Positions 1-8,824 of a DNA stretch of 13,051 bases are shown one piece after another. The translations under genes and the position numbers were made by a program. Below the pieces are notes generated by a model, which had not been told where the DNA came from, searched no databases, and saw only the letters and a program-made list of their open reading frames with translations. Origin of the DNA: Halicephalobus mephisto (lineage: Eukaryota > Nematoda > Chromadorea > Rhabditida > Panagrolaimidae); NCBI GenBank assembly GCA_009193035.1, contig SWDT01000203.1, positions 1 to 13,051 on the forward strand, in the 5' to 3' direction. The first letter of the stretch is position 1; every line of letters begins with the position of its first letter.

Positions 1-703
1 TGACATCTCGTGACTCTGAAGATTCGCGTGTTGATCGCAGGGAGCTCTTTGTCTATCGGCTGCTACACTTCATCGGAGTTGGTCCGGAACCACACTTTAT
101 TTCCAATGCTCATTCAAGATGCTACACATCCAAACTCACTTTATTTATCGCAACGAAAGAAGGTAGTTTTCTTTTTTATGCCTTAAATGTATTATTTTAG
201 TGCCCGGATTCCAGAGATGTGCTGATTTGTTGATATGTGATTTTGCTCAAAACCATGAGATACAGCGGGATCTGCTCAGGGATGTGTTTTATTTGAGGGA
301 TTTAAATCTCGGCAATTACGGTCTTGATGAAAGTCAGAAATTGGCAGTAGTGGATTTTGGGGTAATTTCTAAGTTTTTTGTTTCTCTCAAGTAAAAGAAA
401 AGTCACAATATTTTCTCTGTATTGAATCAAATTTATTCATTTACCTCCAATTTTCAGGTGTCAAGTCCCGATGATTGTATTCATCAGCCTGCAATATTCA
501 ATAAATATTCTAATGGTGAACTGGATGATATGTGCAAAGAGGCTTGGAACAAATGGAATCTGCTCGGCAAGTTCAACGAGGCAAAGGACATGATACTGAA
601 TGATTACAGTCGACTCATGGGTATACATTGGAGAGAAGGGTATGACGATTATCTGAAAACTGTTCTGGAGAATATCAATCTCCTCAATAAATTGCTTTCT
701 TAA
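1..703 (+). CDS. Kinase-like protein, 3' part (copy 0 of the Ubl-kinase family)
   Basis: Three exons are visible: from the window edge (frame begins at base 3) to 162, then 201-361 and 458-703, with GT..AG introns of 38 and 96 nt. Phases match and the joined frame is open to TAA at 701-703. The 5' end lies outside the window. Seen: a segment RRELFVYRLLHFIGVGPEPH matching copy A (KEFLAYRILQELGVGPEIH) and copy B (KELFAYKLLERIGAGP), then an IATKE strand, then LNLGNYGLDE followed by VVDFG. The Asn of GNYG and the Asp of VDFG are separated by 12 residues, the spacing of the catalytic-loop Asn and DFG-type Asp in protein and phosphoinositide kinases. An approximately 80-residue helical tail follows. 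Inference: an atypical kinase fold, activity unknown. It shows no disruption in the visible part and is the best candidate for an intact member. Whether it carries the N-terminal ubiquitin-like domain cannot be seen. Confidence 0.7.
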
Positions 704-751
704 TGTCGAGAAAGTAGTATATGGGTACGTCTGGCGCCTTATTCTCGACAT
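703..751. repeat. 10-bp inverted repeat just after the copy 0 stop codon
   Basis: ATGTCGAGAA at 703-712 is perfectly complementary to TTCTCGACAT at 742-751, with a 29-nt loop containing the palindrome GGCGCC. It begins on the last base of the copy 0 stop codon, so it would form a hairpin in the 3' UTR. The DNA from 752 to about 870 is AT-rich and shows no gene. Confidence 0.5.
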
Positions 752-870
752 CTTTCCCCTTCAATATTTATACGATCTACTAGTATCGATATTTAACGAA
801 ATACAATTCCGATCACTTGAATCTAGCACAATCATCTAACCGATCTCGCAGTAGTTATTTCAGAATTGTT

Positions 871-1200
871 CTTGATTATAAATGTTTATTGAAGAATTAA
901 AACCATTGACTAATTACGATATTACAAATCTAGCAAATGAATTAAAGATAAACAAGTTTAGAGTATTCATGCGAAACACTCTTTCAGACAGATTAATAAA
1001 ATAAAAAGTGGAGTCATAAATTTAGGTATTTTTAAAAATACTGGCACTCATTGAGTTTGTTTTTATAAAAATAAAGAAAAGTGTCAGTATTTCGATTCCT
1101 TTGGATTGGATCCTCCTATTGAATCACAAAATTACTTAAATTCAGAAATTGAATACACATCACTGTGGTTATTATTGTTTACTTATTTTAAAGTCATTGG
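871..1200 (+). repeat. Dispersed repeat R1, copy a (protease region)
   Basis: This stretch is repeated in the same orientation at 10339-10690 with few substitutions. Copy b has about 25 extra bases near its start. Similarity in copy b stops exactly at TTAA (10687-10690), while here it continues through TTTTAAAGTCATTGG into the protease end. Both copies carry the same disabling changes, so they derive from an already dead protease gene. Confidence 0.85.
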
Positions 1201-1247
1201 AGAAATACAATTTTAAGGAGATTGTGATAAATAGAGTGGATCCATGA
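882..1247 (+). pseudogene. Polinton/Maverick adenain-like cysteine protease relic (copy 1)
   Basis: Decayed gene for the adenovirus-type maturation protease carried by Polintons and adintoviruses, which cleaves capsid precursors. Seen: an ATG at 882, a LTNYDI start region, an FMRNTL block, a GTH triad-histidine motif, YFDSFG with the triad acid, and CGYYC with the nucleophile cysteine, in the family order. Breaks: a TAA after the first ~36 codons with a shift of frame before the GTH block; TGA in place of the Trp that normally follows GTH; and a further frame change between YFDSFG and CGYYC. The last frame ends with TGA at 1245-1247, three bases from the end of the polymerase relic on the other strand, so the two were tail to tail. 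All three triad positions survive here, but the gene cannot make a full protein. Copy 2 at 10339-10690 shares the first breaks. Confidence 0.75.
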
Positions 1248-1249
1248 GA

Positions 1250-2290
1250 TTAGATTTTGTGATGACCATGAGCTAATGTATCAATTTTATTCATTAAAAT
1301 ATACCTTTTAAACTCTTCCTTGTTGTTATTATCACCACTCAATGCAACTTTATTTTGTTTTATAGTATAAATCGTATACTTTTTAGCTTGAATCAAAAAT
1401 TGTTCTTTTCTAATTACTTCATTTTCAAGTAAACATCTTTTGTAATCATCAGCTTTCAAAGTTTTGATTACATTCTTTTTAACACCCTTTGATTTCTTAT
1501 TTTCTTCACCATCTCCGGTTTTATATGCACACTGTTTTGGTTTCACTGCAACAATTTCAGCCATAATATTTCCATTCAGTTCATCTTTAAGCTTTTTAAT
1601 TACTTTCTTATTTGATTCATCATATAATAGATGATCTTTTGGATACTCACTAAAATCGAAATGTTCTTTCATCCCACTCATATCTTTATAAATGTCGTCA
1701 GTTTCAACTTCATAAGTTGAACTATCAGTGCCTTGATAACATAAATGTATTTTATCACAATACCTTTTCTTTATGACATCACAACGAAACTCATTAGATA
1801 TTTACTCAAATCTAGGATGCTGAATCCAACATAAATTGGTTTATTAAATTCTAGTTTTATCTTTCCATTTCAATGCTCAACAAATTTTCGTTGATTTTCA
1901 CATGATATTTAAAATGAGGTCGTCTTATTAATTTTAAAACTTTATTTTCATCTGTCACCAAACGAATATCTACTCTATTTCGAATGCCCTCCATTGTTTT
2001 CCCAAATATAGCATTATTCATCAGTTTAAATCAGTCTTTTTCGAAATCATTCTTAGCTTGTTTTTTCAAATTTGTACTCAACATTATATATTTTTCCATC
2101 CAATTGCTTTCTCTAAAAGTAAGAATTCTATGTACTTTCTTTAGTTTCAATCCATGATCCAGTACTTGAATCAGATTTTTACAGTGGATTATGTCCTTCT
2201 CTTTATCAAAAAGTGTATTCATTAGCTTTGAGACTTTTTGTTTATTTACTTTCGTATTTTCTGGGTAACAACTAAAACGGAAAGTATTGC
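1250..2290 (-). pseudogene. Polinton/adintovirus protein-primed DNA polymerase B, C-terminal half, relic
   Basis: Family B DNA polymerase of Polinton/Maverick elements, read right to left. Seen in order: a HGLKLKKVHRIL block (2145-2100 area), an NDFEKD segment, KLMNNAIFGKT (family B motif with Lys, Asn and Gly, about 2022-1990), a PIYVGFSILDLSK block (about 1840-1800), the motif C region, and a long C-terminal stretch ending HGHHKI with TAA at 1250-1252. Breaks: TGA at 2031-2033 replaces the first of two Phe codons; a frameshift near 1860; another between about 1795 and 1750. Motif C, normally containing DTDS, reads GTDS, so the first catalytic aspartate is lost (codon at 1730-1732). It is not functional. 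The N-terminal half is not upstream on this strand; a polymerase N-terminal relic lies at 4025-4790 on the + strand. Confidence 0.85.
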
Positions 2291-2479
2291 AAAAATTGAA
2301 GAAACATTATCAACAAAATAATACCTACTTTCCGAGTATCTTTTTTCCTCTTTAGTAAGGAAAATAAGTGCTTAATGAGTCTAATTTTTCGCAAAAAGAT
2401 TTCAATTTACAATAATAATATACACATACCGTGTAACTATCAGATGAGTATTACTTTAACTGAAATATGTAGTATAACT

Positions 2480-2787
2480 ATCTCAATGAACAGAATAAAA
2501 TTGAAGACTGCTACACTAGAGTGAGGCACAATAATATTGACTGTTTCCACATTAGTCAAAACTACATCAAGCTTCCGAAAAACACAATTCGAGAGAACGT
2601 CAATTTCTTTATTTCATTCCCACAAGATCAACAAAATTTAAATTACATTTACAAAGATCACTGTTCAGACTCAATTTCGAAATACGACTTTTTGATTTAT
2701 ACAAGACTTCATGAGATGAAAAGTACAATTCTGTGGCAATCGATAAGAAAAGTGAAAAGAACTATGGACGATTTAGAAAACAACTAA
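2480..2787 (+). pseudogene. Polinton FtsK/A32-like packaging ATPase, C-terminal fragment
   Basis: An 88-codon open frame from 2521 to TAA at 2785-2787, with recognisable reading continuing upstream to about 2490. It contains RHNNIDCFHISQNYIKLP followed by TIRENVNFFI, which matches the sensor/arginine-finger end of the genome-packaging ATPases of Polintons and related viruses, where RGRHNN is typical. The Gly of RGRHNN is Val here. The Walker A and B regions are not visible; the bases upstream (2290-2480) have stops and no clear motif. It is truncated and dead. The function is inferred from these family motifs only. Confidence 0.65.
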
Positions 2788-2944
2788 AATACTCCTATAT
2801 GCGATGTGATTGTTAGTAATTCGACATGCGTCGAACTGCTGCTCTGTAAGTTATTAGCTGATGAAGCCACTAAGACTTCCCAACCTAAGAATTACAAGCA
2901 AGTATGATGGGAAACAATGTATTAGAGACGAAATGAATGAGGAG

Positions 2945-3812
2945 TCAATTCAAGTCTTTCATTTGCTGTCTCTCCAAGTCCTTTTTGGCTTTCTTCATTT
3001 TGTCCATCATATGCAGATAGTGAAGTCTTTTCTGTTTCTTTTCAATCGTCTTCTTTATCTAGAAGCGATAGAATGATTTAAAACATGAAATTACCTCTAA
3101 GTTCTTATTCTCCTTGTAGTGCGGGGTCTTTGGAGCTGCGTAAATGGCGAGCGCTCGATGACAGTTACGTGGCTCCTAGACCAAGCGACTTAGATTCCTA
3201 CCATAGGCAGTTGCCAAATAAGTTTATTCAACATTATCAAGCGAAATAGAAAGGAGACGTCTTCCCAAGCTCGTCAGCCCGAGTTGACAGAGCTCCACAG
3301 AAATTCAATGGACTATCTGATTCCCTCTCGTTTCTCCGGAGCTCAGTTTTGCTAGCCTTATATTGCGATCTGGGCGCATCGGCTGATAGGGCGGAGACTC
3401 CCTGAGGACGTTGTGTGGTAGTCGGATTTTACTTATATTATTGATACTAGATCCTTACCACGTTTCATTTCAAGTAGTTGTTGCTCAGAAGTTAATTTCT
3501 GGGTATTGAGGTTGATTTTGTCTTCCATTTTCTTAATACGTGCGTCTTCTCTAGCTCTGAATGTAATAATATGACTCCTAAATACAGAATGATAAATACC
3601 TTTTTAGACACATCTTTCCTTTATGTTTTGCTCTTCTTTAAAATCCTCCATCTCATCATCATTGAGAATTGACTGAACCTCTTCTTCATCGATGGTTGAT
3701 CCAGGCCCTTCATCACTGAGGCTTAAATCCTGAAAATAAGGTCCAGAATTCCTCGAACTGTCATTTGGGTGGTAATTCGAGAACTCGAACTGTTGCCAAA
3801 GGAAATAACCCG
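2945..3812 (-). pseudogene. Charged coiled-coil protein, multi-exon, interrupted
   Basis: I do not recognise this protein. Reading right to left: about 3812-3615 an acidic Ser/Asp/Glu-rich exon containing DLSLSDEGPG and EEEVQSILNDDEMEDF; about 3590-3459 a Lys/Glu-rich helical exon containing REDARIKKMEDKI with donor GTAAGG at 3458-3453; then a small exon beginning near 3431, continuing at 3120-3095 across the insertion; a 36-nt intron (3094-3059); and a last exon 3058-2945 rich in Lys, Met and Gln, ending with TGA. If the insert is ignored, the small exon joins both neighbours in phase, although the upstream intron would be only 27 nt. The junction between the first two exons does not join in frame, so either an exon boundary is misread or the gene is decayed. 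The acidic front and basic helical back suggest a nuclear or scaffold protein, but that is a guess. Confidence 0.45.
3121..3417. mobile_element. 297-bp GC-rich insertion, flanked by GTAGT duplication
   Basis: The block is much richer in G+C than its surroundings (35 of 60 bases in both 3121-3180 and 3361-3420). It is flanked by the 5-base direct repeat GTAGT at 3116-3120 and 3418-3422. On the minus strand it has a TATA-like CAATATAAGG and, further downstream, AATAAA, the arrangement of a retroelement LTR, but it does not begin with TG on that strand. Removing it reconnects the flanking minus-strand exon in frame. A solo LTR or a short non-autonomous element are both possible. No coding frame is visible in it. 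Confidence 0.5.
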
Positions 3813-4024
3813 ACCTCTGGTCAGATTATTAGCTGAGGTAACTTCAACAAGAACTAAATTTAAAAGAAATATTTCCGTTCAAAAAATCAATTTCTTCTGA
3901 TTATAAAGGATTTTAAAATATCGCAAAAGACACCGTTTATGAAAATGAAAATAATTCCATTAATCTCAATGCCTACTTTGAAAAAAGGAAACGGGAGTAA
4001 TTAATGACATGGTGACTTCAAATG

Positions 4025-4790
4025 CTAAAATATATTTTAATTTAGAAGTGAAATTGTCGAGATCAAATGAGAATATAAAACATTATATTAAGACTAAAAC
4101 TAAGCCCTTGTTAATTTATGATGATAAGAAAGAATTTTAGAAATGCTTGATAAATTAATAGTAGCTGAATTACAAGGATCTGATTGGCGTTTTCAGAAAA
4201 TCAATCGCTTATTAATGCATCAATCCAAATACCAACCATTTAAAGGTGGTTCTTGTTTGGAATTACCCAAATGGATCAAGGACAAGAAAGCTATTGTAAA
4301 CATTAAAAACAAAGACGAAAGATGTTATAGGTGGTGTTTATTAGCAGGTTTACATTCCATTGAAAAGAACGCCCAAAGAGTCTCAAAATACAAACAATAT
4401 GAAAATGAATTGACTTTTGACACAATTCAATTTCCTATTAAAATAACCGATATTCCAAAAATCGAAAAGATGAACAACTTGGCAATTAACGTTTTCAGTA
4501 ATGAGAAAAAAGGAATTATTAGAATTCATCCTTCAAAACAAAAAAAAGAGCGAATCATAGATCTATTTCTGATGAATAATCAAAATGATGACAACTCTCA
4601 CTATTGTTGGATCAACAACATAAATCGTTTCTGAGATACTGAAGACAACAATCATACTGGTAATCAATATACTTGCGATCTATGTTTTGTACATTTTAGT
4701 GCGAAACATAAATATGATCAATATGTTGAAGAATGTATGGAAAATGAACCCGTTTTATTCAAAGACCCAATTAAAAATTATGTTAATTTT
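4025..4790 (+). pseudogene. Polinton/adintovirus DNA polymerase B, N-terminal region, relic
   Basis: The main open frame is 4143-4634 (163 codons). It contains GSDWRFQKINRLL, LPKWIKDKKAIVNIKNKDER, a WCLLAGLH block, and an HYCWINNINRF end, the conserved order seen in the N-terminal extension of Polinton/adintovirus polymerases. Similar sequence in a neighbouring frame runs upstream to about 4025, ending with TAG at 4138-4140, so there is a shift near 4140. After TGA at 4632-4634 the same frame continues with a C2H2-like CDLCF..H knuckle, typical of the next segment, to about 4790. The exonuclease and polymerase domains are missing. The relic ends where the 3' end of gene A begins. The orientation is opposite to the C-terminal relic at 1250-2290. 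The 3840-4025 stretch before it holds nothing I can recognise. Confidence 0.85.
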
Positions 4791-6480
4791 GCAATTCAAA
4801 CTCGCTAAACTTTAACGCATTTTCCTCGACCGTCCGCACATACTGTATCAGATCATCGGTTTTTTCCTTCCTGTCGAAGTGCGGCTTCTTTTCTTCGAAG
4901 CATTCTTTCATTTTCCAATCAAACACCTTTTCCAGGCGTTCCTGTTCCAGCGTCTCATCCACTTTTCTCACAAAGTCTGACTCTTTCAAATAGTTCTTCC
5001 CTATTTCGAGTCTCTCCTGGAACGTCCCGAGAACCTTGCTAAAACAAAATTTAGTTATCGGAGAAAATCATAACCAAAACGGGAGCTAAAACAATGTTTA
5101 AGAGCTTACTTGATTTTATCGGTCTGTCTAACTTTATCATAGTAATCTATCCTCACATCAAACGAACGACGTTCAATCAGGAAAAAGTCAACGATGAACG
5201 GAGAGCCATGACTGTCCACTCCCATATTAGCCAAATGATGGTCGGCCATGTTCAGAACTGTGTAGAGAAAGAGCATTTGGACCACAGCTTTTGCGTACTT
5301 GCTCAAATCCTCCACTTCGCTTGATTAAACCTCCTCAATCGTCTTGAAACTGGGAATTTCTCGACTAGCTATGTACAAAATCCATCGGGAGCCTTCATCG
5401 TGTGGGACAAAGTGGATCTCCGGGCCAACTCCGAGTTCCTGCAGGATCCTATAGGCGAGGAATTCCTTGAGGTCCAAATCTGCACGAGTACCTAAATAAG
5501 TTTCAAAAGGTACTAATTTTCATTCACCCAATTAATAAAACTTACAGCTGTCACGGGCCCCACCTCCATGATGTGTCTTGATATAGTATTTAATTGTTGT
5601 ATTCTCCACTTCCACAATACAGATGCATCCACGACGACTCCCTTTAGACCGACTGGCAAACTCTATTGTTGGATTCCTCTCACGATACAGATTTTTGAAG
5701 TATATTCTTGCGGAATTCTAAATAAAACATTGTTACTTGATTCTACTCAAATTAACTCATACTCACCTCAATTGCTTCTCGAGTTATGTCATAGTACGAG
5801 AAAATCATCCTTACAATCTTATCAAATTTTTCAGCGAAATCCGGATAAATAGAACAAAAGTTGCCGTTGTCTAATTGCTTGACGAATTTCTGACAACCAT
5901 CATAAATCACTTTCTTCTCATCTTCGGTACGTGCTTCCTTGAAAGTATTGGCTCTTTTCAACAATGCCGTCCAAGTTGGTAGCAATACGTGTTTCTACAA
6001 TTTAAAATTAAATAATTTCCATTAAATTCATTAACTAATAATGCGATTCTTTACATTATAATATTACAACACAGGTTTCGGTAAGACTTAGAACTTTGTT
6101 GTAAATTCATCCTAACTATAAAGATGAATCTAGCAGGATGTATATCGAAAATCATGTCCATATAACAAAAACAAAGAATATCATTATAAAATTACTCACC
6201 ACGATCACCGTGTCCATATCCTTCAATCCAATTTCAGATAGAGTACAATTCGAATTAAATTGCAAGTCGATTCGTCGACCATTGTGAAATAATTCTTGAT
6301 GTTCCGTCTCGATTTGAACAATTGAATATATTTTGCTTTCCAATTGATCGAAAGTTGCCTAAAATAATGCTTTTAGAATTTATTTAAATGAAATATAGAG
6401 CAAACCTGATCTTTGAAAACAAATTTCACATTTTTATGTGACTTTCCTTCGTGGTCCTGCAGATCAATCACGAGTTTCAT
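4783..6480 (-). CDS. Ubiquitin-like domain plus kinase-like protein (copy A), one internal stop
   Basis: Six exons: 6480-6406, 6358-6200, 5994-5767, 5717-5546, 5491-5110, 5038-4783, all with GT..AG borders and matching phases (423 codons before the final stop). ATG at 6480-6478 opens the ubiquitin-like domain. Residues 1-78 (exons 1-2): beta strands, an FHNGRRI turn like FAGKQL of ubiquitin, and CTLSEIGLKDMDTVIV like TLSDYNIQKESTLHLV; there is no terminal Gly-Gly, so it is a fused domain. Residues 79-154: helical linker. Residues 155-320: kinase-like, with IKT (Lys201), KEF (Glu221), GVGPEIHF, then DHHLANMGV (Asn300) and IVDFF (Asp313), 12 residues apart. Residues 330-423: charged helical tail. 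One defect: TAA at 5327-5325 (codon 267), in the middle of the kinase-like part. It could be a recent nonsense mutation or a sequencing error. Inference: a kinase or pseudokinase linked to ubiquitin recognition. The 3' end abuts a Polinton relic. Confidence 0.75.
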
Positions 6481-6925
6481 GTTTCACAAAATCTAAAATT
6501 TAAGCTATAAATCTATGGAAAATAAGTGAATAAAAAAGTGTTCTGCATGGGAAGTTATTGTCAAGGAGTTAACTAGCCAAATAATTTTCTAAAAAATTCG
6601 AAACATAACAGCAAGAACAAAAATGCGCGCCACTATAGCAAGTACACATAATGCAGTAAAAATGCACAAACTCAGCTGCAGTTTTTTTTCGTTGCGAGAA
6701 CATTCGCCAACTTTGCGGTACACAGATGTTCTGCCGTCACATGTATCAGTTGCACTGATTGACTCGCGTTGGTATTGAGTATAATCAAGCAGTGACCCTT
6801 AAAAAGTACTGTTATAATCACATCTAATTGAGTGCAGTTGATCCATGTTGATTGCGCTCATTTAGGCGTGATGACAGAACACCTGTGTAGTTGAAATAGA
6901 GTGAGGCGACGATAGTCTCTGTCAT
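6142..6925 (-). repeat. Large inverted repeat R3, left arm (gene A promoter, exons 1-2)
   Basis: This arm is the reverse complement of 8051-8824. It covers about 445 bp of 5' flank, exon 1 (8 differences in 75 bases), intron 1, exon 2 and the first part of intron 2 of genes A and B. Similarity is close to 90% over most of it but drops beyond about 6142, although the downstream proteins are still related. The flank contains the divergent 5' regions of both genes, so regulatory signals are presumably here; no single promoter box is clear. Confidence 0.85.
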
Positions 6926-7671
6926 GTTTTGCGAATTCGTCCAAAATGGCGAACCTTGAGATTTCTCTTTTTTTATGGTAGGACCACAGATTTCTTTTTT
7001 TATGTTTATTTACCGCTAAATCCGCTTCTTCTTGTTGTTACTTAATTGGTGCAATATATTTCACAATTTTCTCCATCTTCGTACTTACAATTAATCATTT
7101 AGATGCATTTTTACAGAAAAATAATATATCCAATTATTATCATAGATCTATTCAGCTGCAAAATGAGTGCTTGGCAATAAAATTCCATATATCAATTTAG
7201 GAGTTTAGATTAAAAATCATGTGTCTAGTGATAGAACTTGAGTAACTTTTAGTGAATTATGTCTAAATTTGAATTAAAAGTTTGAAAAAAGCTCAAAATA
7301 TATAGCCATGAACTTAACTATTTTAGTTATGTACTCCTATATCACTAACAAGCATTAGATAAAATGACCAACTATTCAGAACTACTATTCATTACCTTAT
7401 TTCAATTATGGCAATTGATATATTCATAAAATTCTCTTTAAAATACTGATATAATGCATTATAACTCATAGTTTAAAGCAATTGTAATAATACTGATGTG
7501 GAAAGTGAGTCTTTTCAGTTTCTAAATGCCTTATAAGATGCTAAAATTAATTATTACCAAGAATTTGAAGAAAATGTTAAAAATCACAGAAAATAAGATT
7601 TGAATGGTCCTAACATAAGAAAATGAGAAATCTCAAGGTTCGCCATTTTGGGCAAATTCACGAAATGTGAC
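6921..7671. mobile_element. MITE-like element with ~70-bp terminal inverted repeats
   Basis: Bases 6921-6990 (containing CCAAAATGGCGAACCTTGAG) are the imperfect reverse complement of 7598-7671 (containing CTCAAGGTTCGCCATTTTGG). The roughly 600-bp core is AT-rich and has no coding frame I can support. This fits a non-autonomous DNA transposon inserted between genes A and B. I could not identify a convincing target duplication, and the superfamily is unknown. Confidence 0.6.
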
Positions 7672-7680
7672 GGTTATGTG

Positions 7681-8050
7681 ACACTTCTGTCCCGGACATT
7701 TCTGTACCAGACGTTTCTGTCTCAAATGAACAATTATAATTTAAAAATTATATATAACATGTTTTTGCGAGGAAATCGAAGGCCGAACTTCTGAAGCAAA
7801 ATTCGGAATCCGCGTCGTCGGATGTTGGACCCTCACATGTTATATATCAATCGACGTGCAATTTAATTCTGAGTTGAATGATATATAACACATAAGTGTC
7901 CAACGTGTCAGCGTTTCGGATGGCGCGGATTCTAAATTTCGCTTTAAAAGCCATTTCAGAAGTCTGGCTTTCGATTTTTCGCAAAACACGTTATATATAA
8001 TTGTTAGTTTAGAACAGAAGCATTTGGGACGGAAATGCCACATCACGAAT
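7681..8050. repeat. Fold-back element with long hairpin and 15-bp tandem units
   Basis: The segment is largely self-complementary about a centre near 7864, where GTTATATATC (7839-7848) faces GATATATAAC (7880-7889). Further out, the TATATAACATG / TTTTGCGAGG side near 7750 pairs with CGCAAAACACGTTATATA near 7980-7998, and ATCCGCGTCGTCGGA with its counterpart near 7920. At its left edge three 15-bp units lie in tandem (7681-7695, 7696-7710, 7711-7725; core TTCTGTNCC). The right edge has two related units inverted. No coding frame is credible. Confidence 0.65.
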
Positions 8051-8824
8051 GTGACAGAGACTATAGTTGCCTCACCCTATTTCAACTACACAGGTGTTCT
8101 GTCATCACGCCTAAATGAACGCAATCAACATGGATCACTGCACTCAATTAGATGTGATTATAACAGTACTTTTTAAGGGTCACTGCTTGATTATACTCAA
8201 TACCAACGCGAGTCAATCAGTGAATTGATACAAGTGACGGCAGGACATCTGTATACTGCAAAGTTGGCGAATGTTCTCGCAACAAAAAAACTGCAGCCGA
8301 GTTGTGGCATTTTTACTGCATATATGTACTTGCTATAGTGGCGCGCATTTTTGTTCTTGCCGTTATGTTTTGAATTTTTTAGAAAATTTTTTGGCCAGTT
8401 AACTTCTTGACAATAACTTCCCATGCAAAGCACTTTTTATTTGCTTATTTTTTATGGATTTATTTCTTAAATTTTAGCTTTGGTGAGTGATGCAACTCCT
8501 GATTGATTTGCAAGACCACGAAGGACAGTCACATAGAAATGTGAAATTTGTTCTCCAAGATCAGGTTTGCTTTGTACTTCATTTAAATCAAATTCTAAAA
8601 GCATTTTTAGGCGACTATGGAGGAATTTCAGAGGAAATATGTTCCACTTTCGAATCAAGATGAAAGATCAAGAATTATTTCACAGTAGTCGCGAATCGAC
8701 TTCCAATTTAGTTTGAATAGTATTCTATCTGAAATTGGATTAAAGGATATGGACAAAGTGATCGTGGTGAGTAATTTTATAATGATATTCTTTTGTTTTG
8801 CTTTATGGACATGATTTTTGATAT
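8051..8824 (+). repeat. Large inverted repeat R3, right arm (gene B promoter, exons 1-2)
   Basis: Reverse complement of 6142-6925. It contains the gene B 5' flank, exon 1 (8490-8564), intron 1, exon 2 (8611-8766) and the start of intron 2. Past 8824 (GATAT) the nucleotide match to copy A fades quickly. Confidence 0.85.

Noticed and set aside
461..751. 96-codon minus-strand open frame
   Set aside because: Antisense of the well-supported last exon of copy 0.
882..1247. TGA read as tryptophan (alternative genetic code)
   Set aside because: TGA stands at a Phe position in the polymerase relic, and the host-like genes use ordinary codons; simple decay explains it.
3121..3417. tRNA, 5S RNA or other structural RNA gene in the GC-rich block
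   Set aside because: No A/B box pair or recognisable RNA core was found, and the flanking 5-base duplication favours an insertion.
5094..5324. 76-codon plus-strand open frame
   Set aside because: Antisense of gene A exon 5, which carries the DHHLAN and IVDF motifs.
8197..8433. 78-codon minus-strand open frame
   Set aside because: It lies in the non-coding 5' flank of the R3 arm, and the matching part of the left arm does not keep it open.
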